Shown here: piece by piece, positions 6,911-14,900 of the stretch
How positions within the stretch are numbered: position 1 is the first letter of the stretch
How the letters are laid out: every line of letters begins with the position of its first letter
From: RUG13409 sp045616985
Lineage (GTDB): Bacteria; Bacillota; Clostridia; Peptostreptococcales; Anaerovoracaceae
Length of the DNA: 16,885 nucleotides
Direction of reading: 5' to 3'
Assembly (NCBI GenBank): GCA_045616985.1
Contig: JAZLHU010000055.1
Coordinates: 1 to 16,885 of the forward strand
Notes under the pieces: model-generated
What the model was told of the DNA's origin: nothing
Seen by the model: only the letters and a program-made list of their open reading frames with translations
Database searches by the model: none
Translations under genes and position numbers: made by a program

Positions 6911-7112
6911 TAAAGAGTTTTCCACAGGTGAAAAACTCTTAAAAAGCGTAAAAATTAGTATTTCCACATGTTTTCCACAATCGGTGGATAAAGTATTGCA
7001 CTTTTCAAACAACCACAAGTTCTTGTGTATTTGCAAAAAATCGTCAATTTCAGAGCAAAAGAAGAAATTTCGCCGTTTTTTGCGTTTTGCCCTGAAAATT
7101 TCGCTTATTTCC

Positions 7113-7141
7113 TTGATTTTTTGCCTCAAAATTGCTATAAT
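7113..7141 (+). promoter_or_regulatory. gyrB-gyrA promoter
   Basis: TTGATT (7113-7118), 17 bp, then TATAAT (7136-7141) with the TGn extension (TGC at 7133-7135). The predicted start near 7148 gives a leader of about 50 nt that includes GGAGG (7186-7190), 6 nt before the gyrB ATG. Confidence 0.82.
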
Positions 7142-7196
7142 CTGTTAGTTAAGAATTCCGTAAAAAGCCCGACATTACAGGGTATGGAGGATATAA

Positions 7197-9134
7197 ATGT
7201 CAGCAGAAGAAATAAAAAAACAGGAAAATGATTACAATGCGGAGCAAATTCAGGTCCTGGAAGGTCTGGAGCCGGTAAGAAAGCGCCCCGGTATGTACAT
7301 CGGAACTACGTCCGCAAGAGGGCTTCATCATCTTGTATACGAGATAGTGGACAATTCCGTAGACGAAGCTCTGGCAGGCTACTGCCGCAATATCAATGTG
7401 GTTATTAAACCGGACAACTCCATTGAGGTTACAGACGACGGCAGAGGTATGCCGGTCGACGAGCATCCCAAGATGCACGTTCCAGCTATGGAGGTAATTA
7501 TGACAGTACTTCACGCAGGCGGCAAGTTCGGAGAAGGCGGATACAAGGTATCCGGCGGTCTTCACGGTGTAGGTGCTTCGGTAGTTAACGCTTTGTCCGA
7601 AGAAATGACGGTAGAAAGCTTAAGAGACGGAAAAATTTATCGCCAAACCTACTCAAGAGGCAAAAAAACTTCGGAAGTAACCGTTGTCGGCGAATGTGGT
7701 AATAAAACAGGCTGCCATACCGTTTTTAAGCCGGATGCAGAGATTTTTGATGAAACCGTTTACAGCTTTGATACCCTGGAAAACAGACTTCGTGAAATGG
7801 CATTCCTCAATAAAGGCATAAAAATCACCTTAGAGGATCAGCGCGAGGGAAAAAAGAAGAAGGAAAGCTACCACTACGAGGGTGGTATTAAAGAATACGT
7901 AGAGTTCCAGAACAGACATAAAACTCCGATTCATCCTACCATTATTTATTACGAAGCACAGAAAAAGGACAGAGAGGTTGAAATTGCACTGCAGTGGACC
8001 GACTCCTACTCCGAAACCATCCTTTCCTATGCAAACAATATCAACACCGTTGAAGGCGGTTCGCACCTCGTCGGTTTTAAGGCAGCTCTTACAAAGGTAT
8101 TCAACGATTACTCAAGAAGAGCAAAGATCCTTAAAGAAAAAGAAGATGACCTTGACGGCGACGACATAAGAGAAGGTCTTACCGCCATCGTATCCGTAAA
8201 GCTTACCGAGCCTCAGTTTGAGGGTCAGACCAAGACCAAGCTCGGCAATGCCGATATGAGAACACTGGTAGATCAGGTTACAAAAGACGACCTTATGGCT
8301 TTTCTTGAAGAAAACCCAAGCCAGGCAAAGGTTATCGTTGATAAGTGCATCAAGGCGCGCCGTGCAAGAGAGGCTGCCAAAAAAGCAAGAGAGCTTGCAA
8401 GAAGAAAAACCGCTTTAGATTCCACAGCACTTCCGGGCAAGCTTGCTGACTGCTCGGAAAAGGATCCCAAGCTTTCCGAAATATTTATCGTAGAGGGAGA
8501 CTCTGCAGGCGGCTCCGCAAAGGAGGGAAGAGACAGAAAGACTCAGGCCATCCTGCCGCTTCGCGGAAAAATCCTTAACGTTGAAAAAGCCCGCCTTGAC
8601 AGAATGCTTGCATCAGACACCATCAAGGATATGATCACGGCATTCGGCTGCGGTATCGGAACAGAATTCAACGTTGAAAAATTAAGATATCACAAAATCA
8701 TCATCATGAGCGATGCCGACGTAGACGGAGCTCATATCAGAACACTGATGCTTACGCTTTTGTTCCGCCACATGCCGCAGCTTATCGAAGACGGTTATGT
8801 TTACGCTGCTCAGCCGCCGCTTTTCAGATGTACGGTGGGCAAGGATATGAGATATACGTATTCCGATGCGGAGCAGGAAAAGACACTTGCCGATATGGCA
8901 CAAAAATACCCGGGCAAAAAGATCGATATTCAAAGATATAAAGGTCTTGGTGAAATGGATGCCCAGCAGCTTTGGGATACAACCATGAATCCGGAAACAA
9001 GAACCCTTGTACAGATCACAATAGACGATATGGCAAGAGCCGATCAGATATTTACAACACTTATGGGCGACAAGGTTCCCCCAAGAAAGCAGTTTATTGA
9101 AGAAAACGCTCAGTACGCTGAGCTTGACTTCTGA
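7197..9134 (+). CDS. gyrB: DNA gyrase subunit B
   Basis: ATPase subunit of DNA gyrase, which with GyrA introduces negative supercoils. The 645-residue protein shows the GHKL ATPase motifs (EIVDNSVDEA at 49-58, DDGRGMPVD at 80-88, GGLHGVGASVVNAL at 120-133), the TOPRIM domain with VEGDSAGGSAKEGRDR near 430 and DADVDGAHIR near 505, and the C-terminal QRYKGLGEMD motif near 580. Its length matches the short Gram-positive form, without the insertion seen in Proteobacteria. The ATG is preceded by GGAGG at 6 nt. gyrA follows after 14 bp. The remB-like small gene that often precedes gyrB in Bacillus is missing; gyrB directly borders the presumed origin. Confidence 0.98.
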   Translation: MSAEEIKKQENDYNAEQIQVLEGLEPVRKRPGMYIGTTSARGLHHLVYEIVDNSVDEALAGYCRNINVVIKPDNSIEVTDDGRGMPVDEHPKMHVPAMEVIMTVLHAGGKFGEGGYKVSGGLHGVGASVVNALSEEMTVESLRDGKIYRQTYSRGKKTSEVTVVGECGNKTGCHTVFKPDAEIFDETVYSFDTLENRLREMAFLNKGIKITLEDQREGKKKKESYHYEGGIKEYVEFQNRHKTPIHPTIIYYEAQKKDREVEIALQWTDSYSETILSYANNINTVEGGSHLVGFKAALTKVFNDYSRRAKILKEKEDDLDGDDIREGLTAIVSVKLTEPQFEGQTKTKLGNADMRTLVDQVTKDDLMAFLEENPSQAKVIVDKCIKARRAREAAKKARELARRKTALDSTALPGKLADCSEKDPKLSEIFIVEGDSAGGSAKEGRDRKTQAILPLRGKILNVEKARLDRMLASDTIKDMITAFGCGIGTEFNVEKLRYHKIIIMSDADVDGAHIRTLMLTLLFRHMPQLIEDGYVYAAQPPLFRCTVGKDMRYTYSDAEQEKTLADMAQKYPGKKIDIQRYKGLGEMDAQQLWDTTMNPETRTLVQITIDDMARADQIFTTLMGDKVPPRKQFIEENAQYAELDF

Positions 9135-9148
9135 GGGGAGGGGCTAAA

Positions 9149-11608
9149 ATGGATTTGATCAATGACAGAAAATTAGTTCAGCACGAAATATACGACGAAA
9201 TGAAAAAGTCCTACATCGACTACTCGATGTCGGTAATCGTTGCCCGTGCGCTGCCCGATGTAAGAGACGGCTTAAAGCCTGTTCACAGAAGAATACTCTA
9301 CGGAATGGATGCTCTGGGGAATACACCTGATAAGCCATACAAAAAGTCGGCAAGAATTGTCGGCGAAGTAATGGGTAAATATCACCCGCACGGCGATTCC
9401 TCCATTTACGATGCAATGGTTCGTCTTGCTCAGTATTGGAACATGAGATATCCGCTTGTTGACGGCCACGGAAATTTCGGCTCCATGGACGGCGACGGCG
9501 CTGCCGCTTCCCGTTACACAGAAGCAAGAATGGCCCCGTTTGCACTGGAGATGCTCCGCGATATCGACAAGGACACAGTAGATTTTATTCCAAACTACGA
9601 CGGCGAAGAAACAGAACCCGTGGTACTTCCTTCAAGATATCCGAATCTTCTTGTCAACGGTTCCAACGGTATTGCGGTCGGTATGGCAACCTCCATTCCG
9701 CCGCACAATCTGTCAGAAGTTATCAACGGAACGATAAAGCTTATAGACGATCCTAATCTGCCGGACGACGAGCTTATCAAGTGCATCAAGGGACCTGATT
9801 TTCCGACGGGTGCCATCATCGTCGGAAAGTCTTCCATTAAGGAGGCTTACAAGACAGGCCAGGGCAAGGTAAGAGTAAGAGCCAAGGCCAACTTTGAAGA
9901 AGGCGCGCGCGGCACGACATCCATTGTTGTTACCGAAATTCCTTATCAGGTAAACAAGGCCGTTATGATCCAGCACATCGCAGAGCTTGTTCGCGACAAG
10001 AAGCTTGAAGGGATAAGAGACATCAGAGACGAGTCCTCCAAGGGCGAGGTCCGTGTTGTTATCGAACTTAAAAAGGATGCAAATCCAAACGTAATGCTCA
10101 ACCGCCTCTACAAGCACACAGAGCTTGAGAGCAATGTCAGCATTATTATGATTGCTCTCGTAAACGGAAGACCAAGAGTGCTTACGCTTAAGCAGATCCT
10201 TGAAGAATACATTAAGCATCAGAGAGAAGTTCTTACACGCCGCACAAGCTTCGACCTTGCAAAGGCGCAGGCAAGAGCGCATATCTTAGAGGGCTACCGC
10301 ATTGCGCTTGATAATATCGATGCGATAATCAAAACCATCAGAGAAGCTTACGACGATGCAAAGGAACAGCTGATGAAAAAATTCGGTCTGTCCGAAAGAC
10401 AGGCTCAGGCAATTCTTGAGATGCAGCTCAAAAGGCTGCAGGGTCTTGAAAGAGATAAAATAGAAGCGGAATACGAAGAGCTGCAAAGGAAGATCAAGTA
10501 TTATAACGAGCTTCTTGCCGACGATGTAAAGCTTATGGGCGTTGTAAAGGACGAGCTTACTGAAATCAGGCAGAAGTGGGGAGACAAGCGCAAGACGGAA
10601 ATCATTGCAGACCAGGGCGAGGTCGATGAGTCCGAGCTTATTGAAGAAGAGGATGTTGTTGTTACGATTTCCCACCTCGGCTACATCAAGAGAGTAACGG
10701 CAGATACGTACAGAACGCAAAAGCGCGGCGGCAAGGGCGTTACGGGTCTTGCAACCAGAGAGAACGATTTCGTTCGTCATCTGGTAAGCTGTTCAACTCA
10801 CGATAATCTTATATTCTTTACGTCACTCGGAAGAGCATTTATGCTCAGAGCTTACGAAATTCCGGAGGGCGCAAGGACCGGAAAGGGTATTCCTGCAATC
10901 AATTTCCTGAGCATGATGCAGCACGAAAGAATTGCCGCAGTAATGCCGGTTGATAAGATCGACGAAAGCCGCTACCTTATTGCATGCACAAAGAACGGTA
11001 TCATCAAGAAGACGTCCGTTTCCGAATACATTACAAACCGCAAGACAGGTCTTATTGCAATCAAGCTTAAAGAGGGCGATGAGCTTGTAAGCATTGCCCA
11101 GACCACAGGCACATCCAATGTAATCATCATCACAAAGCAGGGCAAATGCATTTGCTTCAGCGAGGAGGATGTGCGTCCGATGGGAAGAGCCGCAGGCGGT
11201 GTTCATGCAATAGACCTCGGAAAAAACGACGAAGTCGTTTCCATGGAGCTTGCGGAAAAGAAAGAAGAGCTTCTTGTCGTTACCAAGAACGGCTACGGCA
11301 AGCGCACTCCCGTTAAGGAATACAAGATCCAGGCTCGCGGCGGCAAGGGTCTTCTTACCTACGATAAATCCAAGTTTGATAAGACCGGAGAGCTTATCGG
11401 CGCAAAGATCGTTTGCGATGACGATGAGGTATTCCTCATCAATTCAGACGGCATCATCATCCGCATCAAGGCATCCGATGTTGCAAGACTCGGCAGAACA
11501 ACGCAGGGCGTTCGCATAATGAGAGTCGAAGGCGAAACCGAAATCGTTGCAATGGCTCGCGCACCGCGCGATGGCGTTGAGGAGGAAGCTCCCGGCATAA
11601 GCAAATAA
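9149..11608 (+). CDS. gyrA: DNA gyrase subunit A
   Basis: DNA cleavage and rejoining subunit of gyrase, 819 residues. The catalytic tyrosine is Y123 in AASRYTEAR. The quinolone-determining segment reads HPHGDSSIYDAM (79-90): S84 and D88, equivalent to S83 and D87 of the Escherichia coli protein, are the drug-sensitive residues. The C-terminal beta-pinwheel carries the GyrA box QKRGGKG near 523, which separates it from ParC. The tail is short and acidic (GVEEEAPGISK). A strong GGGGAGGGG ribosome binding site stands 5 nt before the ATG, and the 14-bp gap to gyrB indicates one transcript. No convincing terminator follows; only a weak all-AT inverted repeat is seen in the 122 bp downstream. Confidence 0.98.
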   Translation: MDLINDRKLVQHEIYDEMKKSYIDYSMSVIVARALPDVRDGLKPVHRRILYGMDALGNTPDKPYKKSARIVGEVMGKYHPHGDSSIYDAMVRLAQYWNMRYPLVDGHGNFGSMDGDGAAASRYTEARMAPFALEMLRDIDKDTVDFIPNYDGEETEPVVLPSRYPNLLVNGSNGIAVGMATSIPPHNLSEVINGTIKLIDDPNLPDDELIKCIKGPDFPTGAIIVGKSSIKEAYKTGQGKVRVRAKANFEEGARGTTSIVVTEIPYQVNKAVMIQHIAELVRDKKLEGIRDIRDESSKGEVRVVIELKKDANPNVMLNRLYKHTELESNVSIIMIALVNGRPRVLTLKQILEEYIKHQREVLTRRTSFDLAKAQARAHILEGYRIALDNIDAIIKTIREAYDDAKEQLMKKFGLSERQAQAILEMQLKRLQGLERDKIEAEYEELQRKIKYYNELLADDVKLMGVVKDELTEIRQKWGDKRKTEIIADQGEVDESELIEEEDVVVTISHLGYIKRVTADTYRTQKRGGKGVTGLATRENDFVRHLVSCSTHDNLIFFTSLGRAFMLRAYEIPEGARTGKGIPAINFLSMMQHERIAAVMPVDKIDESRYLIACTKNGIIKKTSVSEYITNRKTGLIAIKLKEGDELVSIAQTTGTSNVIIITKQGKCICFSEEDVRPMGRAAGGVHAIDLGKNDEVVSMELAEKKEELLVVTKNGYGKRTPVKEYKIQARGGKGLLTYDKSKFDKTGELIGAKIVCDDDEVFLINSDGIIIRIKASDVARLGRTTQGVRIMRVEGETEIVAMARAPRDGVEEEAPGISK

Positions 11609-11671
11609 ACCATTTCACTGATTAAATAATTTTTAATACATTTTTCTGTCCGCAAATGCAGGTACGGCTGC

Positions 11672-11700
11672 TTGTTCTGTTATTGCGTTTATGCTATATA
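11672..11700 (+). promoter_or_regulatory. Promoter of the surface-protein gene
   Basis: TTGTTC (11672-11677), 17 bp, then TATATA (11695-11700) with a TGC extension (11692-11694). AAAGGAGAG (11711-11719) follows as ribosome binding site, somewhat far (about 12 nt) from ATG 11731. Confidence 0.6.
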
Positions 11701-11730
11701 TCATACATTGAAAGGAGAGACAAATAAAAG

Positions 11731-11979
11731 ATGAAAAGAAAGCTTATAAGTTTTTTGATTGCTGCGGCAATGGTTCTTTCGCTTATGCCTGCAATGGCAT
11801 TTGCGGATTACTATACAGGCAGCGGCACAGAAGATGATCCGTGGATTGTTGATCAGCCCCTGTTTTGTGTAAAGGCATATATTACCGGTGGTACGCTTCA
11901 TATTGAATCCGGTAATTCCAACCCACAAGCTCTTGGATACACATCTTGGGGAGGAATGGGGAAAACAGAAATGCCATGA
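11731..11979 (+). CDS. Signal-peptide fragment of interrupted BspA-like surface protein
   Basis: 82 residues ending at an in-frame TGA. Residues 1-25 are a clear Sec signal peptide (MKRK, hydrophobic core, AMAFA before D26). After it comes a polar exported stretch with GSGTEDDPWIV and a segment ending GGMGKTEMP. The next reading frame continues in the same phase 9 nt later, so this is the 5' end of the 1514-codon frame downstream, separated by one stop. In BspA-like proteins the motif at this place is typically PW(Y) followed by the first repeat; reading TGA as TGG would give MPWYDQMNSI, which fits. On its own it would encode only a short secreted peptide. Either a nonsense mutation, a sequence error, or read-through. 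Confidence 0.8.
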   Translation: MKRKLISFLIAAAMVLSLMPAMAFADYYTGSGTEDDPWIVDQPLFCVKAYITGGTLHIESGNSNPQALGYTSWGGMGKTEMP

Positions 11980-11988
11980 TATGATCAA

Positions 11989-14900
11989 ATGAATTCAATA
12001 TCCATACTGGAAATAGGGCAGGGCATCTCCCAAATTAATGAGGGCATTTTTGATGAATGGACAAGTCTTACTAAAATCGTCTATTTAGAAGATGGTAATA
12101 TCACAAAGAATCTGTCCGCCAATGCTTTTTATAATTGCAGCAATCTTACATCTTTGGTGCTGCCGGAAGCGTTACAGTTACAGACAATAGAACGCAATGC
12201 ATTAGGGCATACAGGATTGTCAAGTATTTATATCCCGAGAACAGTTATAAGCATTAACTCGAGTGCATTTTCCGATTCCAGCAATTTTACTACATTCAAC
12301 GTTGATGAACAAAACGAAACTTATACAGACATTGACGGGGTACTGTTCAGCAAGGATAAAACCACACTTGTAACATATCCGTACGGAAGACATGACGAAT
12401 ATACTGTTCCTGATGATGTTACGAAAATCGGGGATAAGGCTTTCTCATACCATTCTAATATCCCAAAACTGACCATCCCTGCAAGTATAGAGTATATACC
12501 CGTTGAAGACTTTGAGTACTGCAGTGCTCTTACGGAAATAAGTGTTGCCGGGGAGAACGCAAATTATTCAAGTACAGACGGTGCATTATTTAATAAAGCT
12601 CAGACCGAGCTTCTGCTCTGTCCAAAGGGAAATGAAGGCAGTTATTCTATTCCGGATACTGTTACCGATGTCAACAAAATGGCATTCAGATCCTCCGAAA
12701 AACTGACATCTGTAAGCGTTCCGGCAAGCGTAGAATCCTTTGCTTCCGAGCCGTTTTATAACTGCACAGAGCTGCAGAGCATTACTGTTGATCCGGACAA
12801 TCAGTATTTCTGCGCTGAGGGCGATGTGTTGTTTAATAAAAACAAAACCGAACTCATAAAGTATCCGGGTAAAAAAGATGGTGATTCTTATGATATCCCA
12901 TCAACTGTAAAGAAGATCTGCGGAAGGGCGTTTGAGTACTGCAGCAGTCTTTCGGCTGTTACGCTGCCGGAGGGATTGCTTGAAATCGGCAACTCTGCAT
13001 TTACCAACTGCAGCAGTATTTCTGCTATAACGATTCCTGCAAGTGTCAGCTCTATCGGGAATTACGCTTTTAGCGGTAACACCGGCCTTGAAACAGTTAC
13101 TTTTAAGTCATCTGCCCCTCCGACGATGGGCAGCGATATTTTCCAAAGCTGCATCAAGCTTGAGACGATATTTGTTCCGGCAGAATCGGAAAATGAATAT
13201 AAGGCTGCCTTGCCGGCGTATCAAGACAAGATTGTCGGCGTTCATAAGCATGACGGTATAGATTTTATATCGTGGGGAGATAACGACAGTCTTCCGACAG
13301 AAGCAGGAAGCTATTTTCTGACTACTGATGTGGCAATAGCTTCAACATGGAATGTTCCCGTAAGCGATTCGGCAGTAAACCTCTGCCTGAACGGACATGT
13401 GATCAAGTCAAGCGCTGATAGAGCCATTGAAATCAGCAACGGTGCGATTCTTAATCTTTACGACTGTAAAGAGGACAGGCATTATTTTGACAAAGATGAT
13501 ACCGGACTCTGGGTGCCGAAGGAAGACGGAACAAGTGAATACTCTCTTGCCGGCGGTTACATCCTCGGCGGTGTAGAGGTCTATGGTAGCACAGTTATGT
13601 CGGGCGGCACGTTCAATATGTACGGCGGAAATATCACAGGCACACAGGCAAGCAACAGTGGCGGCGGAGCCTTTGTTACTTACGGCACGTTTAATATGTA
13701 CGGCGGAAGCATAAAAGGAAACACCGCAATCGCTGGCGGAGGTGTGACTGTCAATGCCGGCACATTTAATATGTACGGCGGAAGCATTACGGAAAACACC
13801 GCAGACAGTTTCGGCGGCGGTGTATGTGATTACAATGGCACGTTCACCATGACCGGCGGAGAAATCATTGACAACACATGCAGCAATAACGGCGGCGGTG
13901 TGTACTATCAAAGCGGCACCGTCACCCTCGGCGGCACGGCGAAGATCGCCGGCAACTGCGAAGGCACGGGTGAAAGCAGGACCGCAAGCAATCTGTATCT
14001 GCCCGACGGCAATACCATCACCATCAGCGCCGATTCCGCTCCTGCAGACGGTATGCTCATCGGCATAACAATGCAGGCTTCAGGTAATTTCACTTCAGAT
14101 AATGCTTCGGAATATATCCGGTACTTCACTTCTGATAATGACAGCTATTATGTAGCGGCTGACGGCTCCAAATTAAAGCTTGCGGAGGTCGGAGAAAACG
14201 TTGCTCAGAAGATTACAACCGGAAATGTGTACAGCACCGTTGATAATGCATTCGGCGCAGCAGATGAAAACGAGGAAATCCGTCTTATTGCAGACTGCAC
14301 AACAGCAGGCATAACTGTTGAAGAAAACATCACGCTTGATTTGAACGGCAAGGTTCTTCAGGCAGGTTTTACAAGCAGCTGTGCTATTACTGTCAGTAGC
14401 GGCGCTTTGGCTCTCAAGGATAGCAGCCCGAGTATTTTACATAAATTTAGTAAAAATGCCGATGACTTGTGGGTATGGGATGAGTCTGATGGCACAGAAG
14501 TCATTTACGGCGGCGTAATAACCGGCGGTAACAACAGTGACCTTGGCGGCGGCGTGTTCGTTAAAGGCAATGGCAGTACACTCAATATGTACGGCGGTAA
14601 TGTAGTTGGCAACAAGGGACGGAATGGCAGCGGCGTATGTGTAGAAAGCGGTACGTTTAACATGTACGGCAACAGTATGGTGGCCGGCAACTCCGGTGCA
14701 CCGGGCGTTTATGTCGGAAGAGTTACAGATAGCAATAATGGCACGTTTACCATGTCCGGCAACAGCCGGATCACGTGCAACAACACTAAAGGACAGACTG
14801 GCGGCGTAGTAGTCAACTACGGCGATTTCACCATGTCCGGCGGCAGTATCGACAACAACGAAGGCAATATTGTCGGCGGCGTTAATATTATGAATAGTAC

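Larger units (their letters stand above)
6901..7196. other. Divergent dnaA/gyrB intergenic region, probable oriC
   Basis: Sites close to the DnaA box TTATCCACA: TTTTCCACA at 6918-6926 and 6971-6979 (one mismatch each), GGTGGATAA at 6983-6991 (one mismatch, other orientation) and a weaker ATTTCCACA at 6960-6968. An AT-rich stretch follows toward gyrB, with a 9-bp direct repeat AAATTTCGC at 7065-7073 and 7096-7104 (31 bp apart). All main genes point away from this gap, as expected for a replication start. None of the boxes is a perfect consensus match. Confidence 0.7.

Noticed and set aside
6887..7231. Small ORFs on both strands in the dnaA/gyrB gap
   Set aside because: They overlap promoters and DnaA-like boxes and lack ribosome binding sites or recognisable products.
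9159..11206. Long antisense ORFs opposite gyrA
   Set aside because: They are shadows of a strongly biased coding frame and have no start signals.
11620..11640. Terminator after gyrA
   Set aside because: Only a 6-bp all-AT inverted repeat without a clear T tract; too weak to call.
11977..11979. UGA reassigned to tryptophan in this organism
   Set aside because: gyrB and the surface-protein gene both end in TGA at sensible positions, so UGA works as a stop here.
11977..12040. Selenocysteine insertion at the TGA
   Set aside because: I see no stable hairpin of SECIS type right after the codon, and the expected residue is tryptophan.
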